Assembly (NCBI GenBank): GCA_024741835.1
Contig: JAENRP010000252.1
Coordinates: 6,362-65,880 of the forward strand
Length of the DNA: 59,519 nucleotides
Source of the DNA: Diplocarpon mali
Taxonomy: Eukaryota > Ascomycota > Leotiomycetes > Helotiales > Drepanopezizaceae
Reading direction: 5' to 3'
The notes under the pieces were generated by a model, which did no database searches, was not told the origin of the DNA, and saw only the letters and a list, made by a program, of their open reading frames with translations. Every line of letters begins with the position of its first letter. The first letter of the stretch is position 1. The position numbers and the translations under genes are program-made. Positions 1 to 12,618 of this stretch are shown one piece after another.

Positions 1-3000
1 TCCCACACTCGGATATTTCTGATTGAATGCAGCTGCCCGGCACCGAGGGAGATCTGTATTCTCAGATACCGGGCGCCTCCCTGCGGTGCAGCCAGCGACA
101 GCAGCCCTGTAAAGGCGACGCGCAGTGACGGCATCTCGACTGGCCAAGGTAGGTACCTATCGGGACGTAGCCAAGCAGGTACCTCAGATAGTTCCAGGCC
201 ATGGTAAAAGCTCCGGACGGGAGAGTCCAGGACAGTCGAGGAGGGTCTCGTACAGCGCTCCCCCGAAGTCTTCGAAGTTGGGACAGTCGAGGTTCTGTTC
301 CGCCATGTCCGAGCCTCCACAGCCGAGCCAGATTTTTCCCCTGGAACTCCGTGCGTGGAAAGCAGCAAAGGGTAAAAAAAGCCTGGCGCAGGCGCCGTAC
401 CAAGCAGATCGTTCGCCTCGTACGGTAGCGTAGCGTCGACTTGTTGGTGCTCGTGGAGCAGTTTGGCGTGAACCTTCGGAGAGGGAATGTCGAGCCCTGA
501 TCCATGAGACGTCGTCGGAATATACCTTGCAACTAGAGTAGACGATAGNTAACCTTGGCGAGTAAGTGTACCTACAGTACCGTACGACTCTTCGGCGAGC
601 ACGATCCTGTGTCCTGTCCGGGACACGCGAGGTTCTGACCGTGCGCTGCTCTTCTGGAGTGGCTCTGGGTGCAAGCTCCGCCCAACTCTCGCCATTCATC
701 CCATCCCATCCTCTTGACCGGCGTGGGGAGCTTTCAAGTTCCGCGACGCTGCTCTGCACACCTCGCACATGACGAAAAGACCTTGGGACTAGACGGCCAA
801 TCCTCGGCCCATGCGCAGGGGCTACGCCGTTTGCGGTCCAACCGGTCACCGTACGGCCCATCTCACGGTACTTGTGCGAACGTAGCTATATCCTTATATA
901 CCTTTTCCTATGTCTATGTCTGCCTCTGTCTATGTCTGCCTCTGTCTATGTCTGCCTCTGTCTATGTCTGCCTCTGTCTATGTCTGCCTCTGTCTATGTC
1001 TATGACTATGTCTATACCTTTACTTTTACCCATACCCATACCTCTACACAATGAGCTCTCGTACACTACCAGGTCGGTACATACTAAGTACCTCCTTACC
1101 TTCCAACGGACTGTAACCTACCGACACGTAATCGCACAGGTCCCTACTCCCTGGTACCTAGGTATACCTAGGTCCGAGTACCCTCCCTACAGAGTAACCA
1201 AAGGCACATACATGCATGCATACAGACCTACCCCAAGATACCTTACTTGGGAGTACTTGTTGATTGGCATCGCGGCACAAAACCCCTGGCTGGAGGATCT
1301 GCGCAGGGCCAAGGGATGATTCCATCGGACGACCTCACTCGACCCATTTCGTAGTCCGAGTAGGAGTGAGGTGGGTTAGTAGGTATCTACTACTTGTAGC
1401 GAAAGTACTCCTCGTAGTATACGGAGCGTCCATTGTCCTCTGCCCGTGGGCCGTTGTCCATTGTCCCTTGTCGGTTCTCTGCTGTCCATTGTCGACTGTC
1501 GACTGGCTATTCTCCGTCGCGCATTCTCGCTTCATTATGGTGAGAATAGGCCGACGCCGCATCAGGCCCTTTCCATACATCCAGCCAGGCCGAGGAAGTC
1601 CGGGTCGCGGGGCTCGAGCCATGATCAATCGTCGCGGGAGCCTCCCACGAATTTGGCAACCTTCGCATGACCAAAAACCAAGCGGAAACATGGAAACAAA
1701 AATACAGCGGCGGCAATTTTTCGAGTCCCCCCCTTCCCCCCCAGATGGTTCGTGTTTCAATCAGCGCACGGGAGAATCTCTGCATGACGCACGGCACCGA
1801 CGGCACCTGAACCAGCGCAAGGGCGAGGGCAAGTCATCCGAGATCCGAGAGAGAGACTTTGCATCGTGAGCATTCGCAACTTCGACCCAATCAGGATCGA
1901 CGGCGTGAAACATGCCAGTGCGCTCCTCGACTCGTTGCAGTCATCGCATCAGCCTCGATGGGGCGCTCCGAAGATCATCGAGGCTCATGCAGCTCAAATC
2001 TCCGGCCCATGCCGAGAGCAGAGCAGAGCAGCGGTGATAGGCCCACGAGTATCAGAAGTCTGCGACTGCGAGGTGACGCAGCATCCCCAATCCCCCGACC
2101 AGATGTTGCCCCGCGGGAGAACGTTCCGCCATGTTCAAGTCGCCATAGGGGAAGGGAACCTCGCGCCGGGCCAGTTCGCTGCACCGCCTACCGGTCCGCT
2201 CGCTGTACCGATCGAACCGATCGAACCGATCGGACCAACCCCGGAGATATCTCGCCGAGGAGGCAGTTTCCTGCAGTTATCCAGTAGCAGAGCTGCTTGT
2301 TGCGAGCAAGATCATTGATCGTCGGGCCCTGTGTCGCAGTCTCGGTAAACACAGAGGGCCTGGCCCACCGTTGGAGGTCGTATAGTCCTGAAGGTACGAT
2401 TATAAACAAGCAGCCGAATGATCCTAACTGGGGTGTCTGAAATTCAACAGCCACCATAAATTCCGGGAAACAAGATGACGACTGAGATCCTTCAAGGGCA
2501 TTTCGAACAAGGCGTAGACTAGTAATTTGCCAAGCAAAGATACCGCATTCAAGAGGGTGTTCGACCGATATATGTTTAACAAAGAACTCAAAGCATAAAG
2601 ATAATGCGTTACAAGTCCATCTACTCAATCGCTTACAGACCCAATTAAGGGTTTTCCCTGGCGCAGAGGCTTTGATAATCCCGATGTAGACCTGGCCCGG
2701 CTCACTTCTATGTACCAGGGGCCGGGTTTTCATCTTGTGCTCTGAGCAAGGCAAAGAAGATCAGTGCAACACGGCCCCAGTCGTCGAGTTACATCAACTC
2801 TGAGAGGTGTGTCGGTAGAGAGGTGCCAGGTCTCATTTCCGTCTCTTAGACTAAGCACCAGTCTTTCGATGAGGCACCTCCTACGACTGCAATAGAAAAG
2901 CAGAGCCTTGTATCAAGAAGCTGTTAGGACATTCCCTGTCCGACGTCCATCTACAATGGCCATTGTGATGCATGGACCTTGCACCGCCAGACGCCTGAGC

Positions 3001-3781
3001 TCTTCACGCTTGGAACGTTTGCATATCCTTCCCTTTCGTCTAGAGAAGGCTGTACGGTTTCCTTCGAACTTTAACCACTCGCATAGATTCAGCCCCGTGG
3101 GCGGCCAGACCTTAAAGCGCCAAGCACGCATGGTCTGATATAGATCAGATGGGTCTGCTCGTAAACCAACATCCACAGAGGAATGCCCTGAGTACTGCTT
3201 CAAAGACTGGCCATAAAGCTCGGGAGCATTGATAGCAAGCTTCATATACCTAGCATCATGGCTCAGGTGTGGTTACTGCGCCCCGTCAAACCAGCGTCTC
3301 TAGTCCACATTGAGAAAAGGGGATCAATAGCCAGGCAAACATTGTTCGCATTTTGCTCGCGCGGATTCGCAGAGATGTTTGTGTTTGGTACCACAGGTGA
3401 GCGCTTCAAGATCCGGAGCAGGGAGGAGATGATTTTGACAGGTTGAAACAAGCCTGTGAGCGCATTAATTTCCATGCAAGTGCATAGACAAGATCGTCAA
3501 AACATTCACACTGTTTGTGCTTAGGAAGTGCATGACTACAGGAGTGGAACGAAATAGCTCTGCTACTTCTTCTGAGGCTAGAATGACTGGAATGCAGTAT
3601 ATATACCAGGGAAAAATGGGAAGTATGGGAAATCAACGCTGTGGCATTTTTGTTCTGGAGAGACATCTTCAGACTACTAACCAGTTGTCAAGCCCTTGAA
3701 AAAACTCCTCTCGTGTTGCCAAGCCCATCACATACTGGCCGTAATAACATGCATAGCTTTAACTGCATCCCGAAATCCAGG
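1..3781. other. Gene-poor flank without a recognised gene
   Basis: Several overlapping open frames of 100-225 codons exist on both strands (for example 1866-2318 + and 2188-2754 -), but none resembles a known family, none is extended by good splice sites, and they overlap each other. The stretch holds short tandem repeats (908-1016; a short GATCGAACC-type repeat near 2209-2232; repeated CCATTGTC words near 1430-1500) and one ambiguous base at 549. I read it as intergenic DNA, possibly including the 5' region of a gene outside the window. Confidence 0.5.
908..1016. repeat. 16-bp tandem repeat, about 5-6 copies
   Basis: The unit TCTATGTCTGCCTCTG is repeated head to tail with almost no divergence, then decays into TCTATG-type hexamers up to about 1016. 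Sixteen is not a multiple of three, so a reading frame through it would cycle through all three frames; the open frame seen there is a by-product of the composition. Confidence 0.9.
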
Positions 3782-4543
3782 TCAGAATTGATCTACAATT
3801 GTTAGCACAACCTCTGTACAATTTTTCCATGATCCTATATTCTCCAGAGCAGCGAATGTCAACTCACCTAAAGTCATGCTCATGCTAACATCTGTGTTCT
3901 CCACCATGCGCGTGAACTCCGCGAAGCTAATCTTTCCATCGCGATCCAGGTCCGCCTCCATAATTGTCTTGTCCACGATCTGCTGCAGCTGCTGGTCCTT
4001 CAAGTTGCTGCCCACCATCATCTTTAGCACGATGAAGAGCTCGCCGTTGGAGATGAAGCCGTCCCGGTCGATATCATAGACTTTGAATGCGAATTTCAAC
4101 TTCTGCTCCTTGTTGCCCTTGCTGCTGAAGGCGCTGAGCCCCGAAACGAATTCCTGGAAGTCGACGTCACCGCCTCCGTCTTCGTCGAAGATGGCAATCA
4201 TCCTGCGCATAGTCAAAATTTGCCCTAGTTATCTAGGTATGCGAAAGCGCACCTGGTCGCAAGCGGGTTCGACGAGATCTGGGGAAGGCTAAGGAATTCA
4301 TCTCGCTCGATGGTGCCGGAATTGTCCTGTTCTCACAGATGAGTCCATCTTATGCAGCGCAACTATGTAGCAGCAGGCCCCACGTACCTTATCCAGTTTC
4401 ATGAACCTCTTTCGTATTCTCTCAACCTCATCTCGATCAACTGCCGCAGAATTAGCTAGCTAATTATAACAAAAGACGGTATAAGGTTTACAGTTGGAAC
4501 CCTGCACAATGGTGTCTAGCATTGCACTGCTGGCGTTACCCAT
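3782..4543 (-). CDS. CNB1: Calcineurin regulatory subunit B
   Basis: Regulatory Ca2+-binding subunit of the phosphatase calcineurin; it pairs with the catalytic A subunit and, on Ca2+ signals, activates dephosphorylation of CRZ1-type transcription factors. Exons on the minus strand: 4492-4543, 4388-4440, 4253-4326, 3868-4202, 3782-3792, giving 174 aa, the usual length. Four canonical EF-hand loops are visible at about residues 34-45, 66-77, 103-114 and 144-155, each starting with Asp and ending in Glu. The N-terminus MGNASS is an N-myristoylation signal, and the family C-terminus MSMTLDQF is completed by an 11-nt last exon. The start is fixed by the MGN motif. All introns have GT..AG ends. 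No anomalies; identification is near certain. It is divergent from EPL1 across about 2.1 kb. Confidence 0.97.
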
Positions 4544-6696
4544 CTTAAGAGGTGGAGGCGGGGTTGAAAGGGATGTTGTGATGTGTGGGGTACCATAGCT
4601 GTTTTTAAGAGTCCTGGTCATTGAGATAACGACGCTAGAGATAAGGTTTAGCGCGTCTAGCATAGTCAGCCACTTACGGAACAAGTTAGTTAAAGAAAGT
4701 GTTGATAATGACAATGTAAATAAAAGACTTCTACCTCATTCACTTGTTATCAACTGCCCCCAAATAATCATATCTTCCAATGAATGTTTCAATATTCTGC
4801 AACCCTATCGGTTGGCAGCTTAGGGAAAGGTTCGTCTTCACCCCTAACCCCCCCTTTTACATATCACTGAGTAGGACTTGGTCATTGGCGCCACATTTGA
4901 CCGTATATGAATAGGGTTCTAAGAATAACTTTCCCCCCTCCATTTACGGAATAGAAAGCACCCTTTTCAACAGACTGCTATCCTCTAAGGGGAGGTGGTT
5001 CCTGAACTGTAGGCACTTAGCAACAGTATACGTTTGTATTGTTTTATTGCTAGCAGGGTGTCATTGCACTGGAGTCCCAAGGAAGCAGAAGACTTTCTTT
5101 ACGCTACAAAAAATCGGCGCAAAGCGTTATGCCTGTGAGTGTCCTCAAACCCAAAGCCTTATCAAGGTGCGATGAAGTTCAGCCCCCCCTTCCTAACCCC
5201 TATCAAAGTCATAGGCTGTGCGCTCTTAGAGTACAGGAATTTAACCTCCACTTCATCCCTCATCAATGGTCATGTATCTGCAGAGGCTATTTTGCCTGCC
5301 ATTTCTCCTATAATCGTTCTGATTCAAAGTCACCTCTAGCCAATGCAAAGATTTCAAGTTCTAATATTACAATTCAAAAGCTACAGAGAACATTCTTCTG
5401 TGCCGATTCTCCTGTTGAGATAAACTTGTGGGCATTATGGAGGGCGCATGTCTCTTGGAAGCAGTTGTGTGACGTGTTAGGGATTGATGTTTCATTATTC
5501 GGCGTGCGGCAGACCTCACTCTCCAAGTTGCTACTGCTAGCAGGGCCGGCGAGATGCTCCTGCTACAGTTCACTGATTTCGAAAATTGCTCCTACTGTTG
5601 AGGCAATAGAAGAAATGCCTAAAGTGGGTAGCCGACACGAAGAGCGTGAGACAAAATCACATATAAATTACATTTGAATAAGTATCACGTGCTTTTGAAA
5701 TATTTGAGCTGGATAGACTGATCGAAATGACATTCGAATTACAGTTGAGTGTTTCTGACCTTATATAGTGCTTATGAATCGGAGCGACTAAATTTTTCAT
5801 AGCCAGGGCTCCAGGTAAACGGTGGCATTCTGAGGGCGGAGCTTCTACCTTGTGACGTTTGCTCTTCAAGGCTCATATCACAGAAGTTCTGGAAAATTGC
5901 TTGCAAAGGGCAAAGCTATCTGTCAGTAGGAATTTGGAGAGATCTCGGCTACACGAAGAGTGGTATGGCTTGGCTTCCCAAGGAGAGCTTGCAAGTGTGG
6001 GTAGTTCAAACTAGGATTGGAAGTACAGACTTTCGCAGAAGTGATCAATCATAATAGCGACTGCACTGGTAGCTTTGAAAACTTTGAAGAATAGAATAAT
6101 GCTGGAACATTTCGCGAATTATATGCGCATTGAACAACCTGGACCGTAGGTAATGCAGAAATCGGTTAGCTCAGCTTACACCAGCTAGGCCAGGCTGGTA
6201 GACGTACTAGAGAATTAGGTAGAATTGTGTAGGGGATGTATGAGGATCAAAATTGGAAAGGAGTTAGAAACAAAAATGAGTGTTAATGTAGCCAGGAGTT
6301 GCTTAATGATACTCAATGAATCAAATGTTATCTAAGCTTGACCCCTAGGCATTTAAGGTTTTGATATAGACCCCTAACGGCACTATCCTAATATAGTAAG
6401 GCGCTTCGCGCACTGAGCGTATGATGCACTGTGCTCACGACCCCAGTCCAGCGCGGCCGCATTATCGTCAGAAAATCTCTGCCCAAGAACAACGACAAGT
6501 CTCCCTGTCGGAATAATCTTCAATCAACAACGCCTGTGCAACACGATAAAATGGTCTGAAACTCGGCTTCCCATCTCAAAATGAGCGGTATTTTAGTTGC
6601 CCGAATTTTCAGCGTGAAAAATTCGCGATCGACCCCTGAGATCCACATATCACGTTATCCCACACATACACGCGCAAGTTTACGCGCACTGCAAAG
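4544..6696. other. Intergenic region CNB1-EPL1
   Basis: About 2.1 kb, rather A+T-rich, between two divergent genes. The longest open frame (5129-5677, + strand, 182 codons) has no recognisable domain and low-complexity codon use. I see no RNA gene or transposon signature. It should contain the CNB1 and EPL1 promoters and 5' leaders. Confidence 0.5.
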
Positions 6697-8497
6697 ATGG
6701 CCCCCCCGGCAAGAACAGTTCGCACTAGAAAACTTGCGAAGTCATTCTGGCAACTTGTTCTGAGGGAAGATGAGCTTGATTCTGAGGAATATCGTGCTTT
6801 GCAACAACAGAACAATGTCGCCACATCAACCGGTGTGGAGGCTGGAGAAGAAAAGGTAATACGCTCTCACTCACTATAAGCATAAATTGGGTGGTTCCTA
6901 TTGACGACCCCAGGAATACCATCTCCAAGCAGCTTTGAAATCGTCCACAAACGCGAACGCCAAGCAAGCCGAAGAAATCCCGGCACCTCCCACTGCAGAG
7001 GGAGCTGATATTGACTATGACTCCTTGTATGCTTTGATTTATGAAAAGCCTGCCACCTATATTCGCTTCTCTGAAACCGTCGAAGACACAACGGGCTGCC
7101 AATATAACATGACCACAGAAGATGACGTCTTTTTAAAAGCATACAACACCAACAAGATCCCGGCCCAGAAGTGCTCCGAAGATGATTTTGAGAAGCTGAT
7201 GGATATCTACGAGAAGCAGGGCAGCGCGCAAACTCCCTTCGCATCAGTTGATGGTACCGTGCTTTCTTACGAGAAGATGAAAGCCGTCATTGATCAGCAC
7301 TTCCCAGGTCGGAATGTAGGTTACAAGGAAGACGTGTACGAGCACTGGAAAAGATGTCGACAGGCTTCCGGAAATCATCCACTGCAGCCAACAGTGAAGG
7401 AGGAGGAAGACCAAAATAAGGACGAAAGTGATCCGTACGTTTGCTTTCGACGCCGCGACATGAATGTTCGGAGGAAGACCAGAGCTCGCGATACTCAGAG
7501 TCAGGAAAAGATCAAGAGGTTGCGAAAGGAATTAGAGGAGGGGAAACAGCTAGTGGATCTTGCGTTTGACAGAGAGAAGATCAAGAAAGAAATTATCCAG
7601 AACGAGAGAGCGCTGTTTGAACAGCGTGCCAAAGTCAAGGAGCACAAAATTAGGCTTGGCATCAAGGCCGATGACCTCGAAGATCTAGTCAACCAGAAGG
7701 TACGCGAAATCCACGCTGGGTTGAAGACATAACTAACGAGGCCGCAGCCCCAAAAGAGAAAGGTCCAAGACTATAACCAGATACAGCGTCAATCTGGACC
7801 GCAACACCGCTTGCCTGCAAGACCGGAGCCGCGGCCTTTGGAGGCTGATCTTATCCAGCTGAGTGATTTGATGGCGCAGAAGGAGAACGTGCTGCAAACA
7901 GAGATCGAAGACAAGGCTAAACAGCATCGAAAATGGAACCAGGGTCATGTCGACTTGACCCGCGAGCCATTGTCCCCCGTTGAAGGTCATGACTCTGGGA
8001 TGGGTTTCCGTCCTGCCATAGCCCAATATCAGTATTTGATGAGTCCGCCTTCATCTGTGACATCGGAATCATTCGATCACTCTTCTCCCGCCCAAGAAAA
8101 ATCCGAACCTCACCTATTTCGGTTCACATATCCGCCAGGAGATGATGAGCCTCAAGCACAGCCAGCTTACCGACGACGTATTGGTAGAAGTGGTCGACTC
8201 TGGATTGATCGTAGAGGCATGTCGTCTCCTGCCAGGGGAACAGATTATGCGATTTCAGATCGATGGAAGTATGACGATAAAGACGATGACGAACAGCCAG
8301 TGTACGATGTTGACCCTTACGATACAAAGGCTCTCCGATTCCGGGCCTCGATTCCCTATCCAGCCCACATTTCTACGCAACGGTCTCGCCAAGATGACAG
8401 AGCTATGCCGCAAGCTCGAGCCTCTGGCTCAAATTCAGCGAACCGGCCCCCTCAGCCAGGAGCGCAATCGCAGCCACATCCGCAAGCACCAACTTGA
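6697..8497 (+). CDS. EPL1: Enhancer of polycomb-like protein 1 (NuA4 subunit)
   Basis: EPL1 is the scaffold of the NuA4 histone acetyltransferase complex and of its core (piccolo) form with Esa1 and Yng2; it acts in the nucleus on histones H4 and H2A. Exons 6697-6855, 6914-7699, 7748-8497 give 564 aa. The N-terminal half is the EPcA domain: a basic start (RTVRTRKLAKSF), the segment around YDSLYALIYEKPATYIRF, and the FRRRDMNVRRKTRARD stretch near residues 240-255, followed by a predicted coiled coil. The C-terminal half is Pro/Ser/Asp-rich and probably disordered. The start is the first ATG in frame before the conserved basic segment. Retention of the 48-nt second intron would add ten residues and a stop, leaving the EPcA part only. 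Confidence 0.95.
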
Positions 8498-8803
8498 AAC
8501 ACGTCTTGACTCGGCTCTGAACCGTATATAACCTCTGTACTTGTGAAACTTATGTACATTAGAATTCTTTGCAGGGCATCACTTACAGAGATGGCCTTTG
8601 AATTGGGAGGCGTTGCTCACGGATTTGGGCCAGCGCATACCAAATTGGAGATAGGCTCCTTTGAAGCAATGAAGAAGGTGGGCAGTCTATTGTAACTTTA
8701 GTACAATTCGTGCTCATACAAGCCCAAGAAACCAAGAAAACAAACCTTCAACAAACCAATACACTTGGACAATGACATTTTGAACCCAGCATCTCATCTG
8801 AGT

Positions 8804-10508
8804 TTACCCCAATATTCTTCTTTTCCTCGCAGCTCCATCGTCATCTTTCTTTCTTTTGCACTTAGTGCTTTGAGCCCCGGAGCCCGAGTGAGCATCCATG
8901 AGTCTCATTCGTTTATTATCTGCAGTCAATGACTTTGACTCTTGGATTGCCTTTTCAAGCACTAGCTTTTCCCCAAGTCGAACCTGGATTGCCATTTGCT
9001 TTCGTAACGGAAGATTTCCTGCTCGGAGGATCGCCTGGTCTGTTTCGATCGTTGTTGAGTACTCCTGCAATCTCGATTGAATGATCACCGCCAATACCTG
9101 GCCCACGAGACTTGTTGCAAGTTTGGAACGAGTCGGTAATGACGCTTGAGATATCTCTATAGCAATCAGGTTCTCGTTATCCAATAAAAGCAGGTACAAT
9201 AGCGCCAGGAGTTCATCCGGAATACCTGGTCCGTCCGAGCCTGCGTGGGTTAGGTCGTAAGACTCTTCATAAACACCTTCCCGTTGAGCCAAGGCAACTC
9301 TTTGCTCCACCTCTCTGGTATTTAGGGGCTTCAAAGTTAGTCCCGCTGCCAGCGACTGTTCTGTGGTGAGTACTGAGAGCAGGAACGACGTTGAGATCTC
9401 GGCTACGTCGAATGGGGCGTATCTCTTGGATACGTATCCATATCGGCGCAGTAAATCTGATTGAGGAAGTTGGCCGTAGTCATTAAATATCTCCTCCCCT
9501 CCTACAAGCGGCTTTATGCTTCGCATTTCCAGGTCTTCGCTGTTGCAAAAAAGGCGCGCATTGTTTCTATCTGCATCGGCGTTCTATGAAGCCAGGGGTC
9601 AGTATCTTCGACCTAACACGAGACGGCAATGAATTTTGTATGAAGACGCCAAACAATAATAGGAAAATCGACTTACCAGCATGTCCGCTAGAGGTATCAT
9701 AGAGAGAACCGTCTTATCGTCCTCGTCATCGTCGGATACTAGGTCGTCCCCCTCTCTAGCGTTCTCGTTTTCCCCTGGGCTCTGCTTCTCGGGTATATCG
9801 AAGGCATATGCCATGATGATGGACGCAACTCGGTGGCACATCTCGATGTCTGCCTGATCTAAACCGAGAGGGGAGATATGCAGAGAGAACATTTCCTCAG
9901 CGCTAGCTTTCCCAATCTTGCTCACGACAGTACTGGCTTGCAATTCCAAAAGCTCTGATTCTGACCAGAATACGAGACTGTCAAGTTTTTGAGGGAGGAG
10001 CGCAAGGTAAGGTCCCCATTTCGAGTGATCTTGGTGGCCTTCGGCCATTATAATAGCGGTTAGAGCCTGTCGGTGGTATTGGCAAAAGGTCTCGAAGGAG
10101 CGGGTGGAATTGGCTTACTAGCCAACTGGGCATGTCGAGGATAGAAGTGCAATTAGATGTGTCGGTACTTCTGAGCGCGGTGGCTGTATTGAGGACTGCC
10201 GAGCGTGGAATGGTAAAAAGCACTTCATCTTCTTCTATGTCGGACTGCGCGACTGAGAACAGGTCAGCAAATGTTCGCAATGGCCGTGGAAGGGTTGAGG
10301 GGCAGAGGGATGTTAGAGGCTTAGCAAGAATATGCTGTCTCTAGGAAATATAGGGTAGCGATGGAAGAAGAATGTACTCACTGACTCCACGTCCTCGACA
10401 TACTGACCTCAAGTCGACGAGCGCAACCTTGGGATTTATTACCACACCAATATCCGTGAGCCAGGCGAGGAACACCTCCGTCTTCTGCCCGAAATCATCG
10501 ATTTCCAT
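8804..10508 (-). CDS. RKM4: SET-domain lysine methyltransferase, RKM4/SETD6 type
   Basis: Protein-lysine N-methyltransferase; in yeast Rkm4 monomethylates ribosomal protein L42, using S-adenosylmethionine. Exons: 10382-10508, 10119-10252, 9677-10066, 8804-9583 (476 aa). The SET domain is split as usual for this class: GRGVIAQ and the LFTIPR strand near residues 40-60, an inserted helical region, then PLADMLNADADRNNARL and the catalytic EEIFNDYGQ motif with the NDYG tyrosine. A Rubisco-LSMT substrate-binding-like C-terminal domain follows, ending in a lysine/arginine-rich tail. The first junction (GTCA|GTGAGT to TCTCAG|TC) is chosen because it restores GRGVIAQSDIEEDE. Divergent from KAE1 across 435 bp. 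The substrate is inferred from the family only. Confidence 0.9.
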
Positions 10509-10943
10509 GCTGGCTGCCTTAATAAGTATGAAAGGGAGGGCGAAGTTGGCTATGAGAAAGTTGAGTGGGCACAGGGAAAATGTAAAAGAGCAGCCGACTA
10601 TGAGAGAAGAGAGCAACAAACTCGACTAGTTTTAAGCGAGAACCTTTAAATCTCATACAAGGGGCCTCAGTTTTTTACTCACCGCATCGCACGAAGACTA
10701 ATTCGAAATACCGTTTGATCTGCAAGAAGCATAAATGTTGCTGTAAGTTCGCGGTGTGCCAATCTAACATATTGATAGCCGGTGCGACAGTAGCTTGCTG
10801 GTACAGAGTAGTCCTGGATCTTTTTCTCGAGGTTTGAGCTTTTCCTTATCGCAATCGATTGTTTGCGCCGCTTCCGACTAATTTTCCGCCGCGGGGTTCT
10901 GGTTAACTAGACCTCTCCAAAAATTCCACTACGAAAGCCCAGT
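10509..10943. promoter_or_regulatory. Divergent promoter region RKM4/KAE1
   Basis: The only sequence between two head-to-head start codons, so it must carry both promoters. Short pyrimidine-rich tracts precede each start. I see no specific factor site that I would defend. Confidence 0.5.
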
Positions 10944-11990
10944 ATGATCGCCATAGGTCTTGAAGGTAGTGCTAACAAAATTGGAGTTGGAATCATTTCT
11001 CATCAAAATGGCACGCCAGCGCAAGTTCTGTCCAATGTCCGGCATACATATGTCTCACCACCTGGGGAAGGTTTCCTCCCCAAGGATACCGCAAAACACC
11101 ATCGATCATGGGTTGTAAAACTCGTCAAGGAAGCCATGAGCCAGGGCGGGGTCACGATTGAGGACGTCAATTGTATATGCTACACGAAAGGTCCGGGGAT
11201 GGGAGCTCCGCTCCAGAGTGTAGCTGTGGCTGCTCGGATGCTCTCCTTACTATGGGGGAAGGAAGTCGTTGGGGTCAACCACTGCATAGGACACATTGAG
11301 ATGGGACGCGAAATCACAGGAGCGCAGAATCCGGTTGTCCTGTATGTCAGTGGAGGCAATACTCAGGTTATTGCTTATGCAGAGCAACGTTATCGAATTT
11401 TCGGGGAAGCACTCGATATTGCAGTCGGTAATTGTCTGGACCGCTTCGCACGCACTCTTGAGATCAGCAATGATCCGGCTCCAGGATACAACATTGAGCA
11501 GCTTGCTAAGAAGGGGAAGGTACTTCTAGAAATACCGTATCTAGTAAAGGGGATGGACTGTTCCTTTTCTGGCATTTTGGCCAACATCGATATACTGGCA
11601 GCAGAGCTGAAAGCAAACCCAGACCAGCGGGATGCTATCACGGGGGCAGTTATTACCACCGCAGACCTATGCTTCAGTCTGCAGGAGACTGTATATGCAA
11701 TGCTGGTGGAGATAACAGAGAGAGCAATGGCCCATGTTGGCAGCAAGGAAGTTTTGATTGTTGGGGGGGTGGGCTGCAATGAGAGACTCCAGGAGATGAT
11801 GGGGCTGATGGCAAGAGATCGAGGAGGTAGTGTTTTTGCGACCGACGAGCGTTTCTGTATCGACAATGGGATCATGATAGCGCACGCCGGATTACTGGCA
11901 TACGAGAGTGGCTTCAGAACAACGCTCGAGGATAGTATCGTCACACAAAGATTCAGAACAGATGAAGTATTTATCAAATGGAGAGACTGA
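10944..11990 (+). CDS. KAE1: tRNA N6-adenosine threonylcarbamoyltransferase KAE1
   Basis: Catalytic subunit of the KEOPS/EKC complex; transfers threonylcarbamoyl from TC-AMP to A37 of ANN-decoding tRNAs (t6A), in cytosol and nucleus. A single exon encodes 348 aa, the normal length for the cytosolic form and without a mitochondrial presequence. Visible signatures: the N-terminal GLEGSANK phosphate loop, KHHRSWV, the metal-binding HxxxH in [10 protein letters not shown] near residues 112-116, YVSGGNTQ, the [10 protein letters not shown] motif, the CSFSG segment and the C-terminal [10 protein letters not shown] and CIDNG motifs of the ASKHA fold. It ends 83 bp from the convergent membrane-protein gene. 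Identification is firm. Confidence 0.97.
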   Translation: MIAIGLEGSANKIGVGIISHQNGTPAQVLSNVRHTYVSPPGEGFLPKDTAKHHRSWVVKLVKEAMSQGGVTIEDVNCICYTKGPGMGAPLQSVAVAARMLSLLWGKEVVGVNHCIGHIEMGREITGAQNPVVLYVSGGNTQVIAYAEQRYRIFGEALDIAVGNCLDRFARTLEISNDPAPGYNIEQLAKKGKVLLEIPYLVKGMDCSFSGILANIDILAAELKANPDQRDAITGAVITTADLCFSLQETVYAMLVEITERAMAHVGSKEVLIVGGVGCNERLQEMMGLMARDRGGSVFATDERFCIDNGIMIAHAGLLAYESGFRTTLEDSIVTQRFRTDEVFIKWRD

Positions 11991-12073
11991 GACGCCAAGA
12001 TTTAGGGTACAGAGTCTTCCTCCATCGAGACTCGGCTTCTATGAAGCAATTTGCGGTAGCCATACATTTGCAG

Positions 12074-12618
12074 TCAAAATCCGTCCGAGTCATCTTCTTC
12101 TAGGATAGTCTGGCCGAGCAAGCCTTGCTCACTCTTCTCCAACCACTCAGCATACTTCTCAATCGACGCTTCGTCTCGCGAGTTTGCGCTCTCGCTCTTG
12201 GTTGTGGAATTCTGTAATGCTTGCTCTTGCCTCTTCTTCCGCCGTGCGGCTCGGACTGAAGCTGCAGTACGCCCAGTATCTTCTGGAATCGGAGTCAAGT
12301 TGAATACAGAAACCAGAACGCTTGAAGATATGTGGAGGACGGAGCCAGTGATGAGGCCTACGATAGCTGCAGCGCCGAGGAATATGTATAGAGTCTGGGG
12401 AGTTTTTAGCTATAAATAACTTCAATGCAAGACACGTTCAAGCCAGGTCTGCTGACCTCGAATTTTGCAAATAGTCTCAGAGGGAGTAAGAAGCCTGACA
12501 ATGCGTAGTTTCCGAGGTGCAGAAATGGCGCAAGGCAGGCTACAGTCCACCAGAAGACGGTCGTGAAAGGAGCAGACAGATAGTAGAGCGTGCTGGTAAG
12601 GATCGGAAGCAAATTCAT
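12074..12618 (-). CDS. Small two-helix membrane protein of unknown function
   Basis: Exons 12457-12618 and 12074-12394 give about 160 aa; using the acceptor 15 nt earlier (12409) adds LKTPQ and also stays in frame. The N-terminal half holds two or three hydrophobic segments (LPILTSTLYYLSAPFTTVFW; TLYIFLGAAAIVGLITGSVL), followed by a cytosolic-looking tail rich in Arg/Lys and then acidic residues (ILEEDDSDGF). The architecture suggests a small ER or envelope membrane protein conserved among filamentous ascomycetes. I do not recognise a named family. The frame is supported by clean splice sites and by hydrophobic periodicity on both sides of the intron. Confidence 0.75.

Noticed and set aside
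184..861. Long open frame on the minus strand (225 codons)
   Set aside because: It crosses the ambiguous base, is overlapped by frames on the other strand, and has an Arg/Ser-rich composition expected from G+C-rich non-coding sequence; no domain.
2188..2754. Open frame of 188 codons, minus strand
   Set aside because: Composition looks somewhat protein-like, but there is no recognisable family, no splice extension and no supporting context; kept only as a note.
5129..5677. Open frame of 182 codons, plus strand
   Set aside because: No domain, antisense frames also open, and the region is A+T-rich intergenic DNA between divergent genes.
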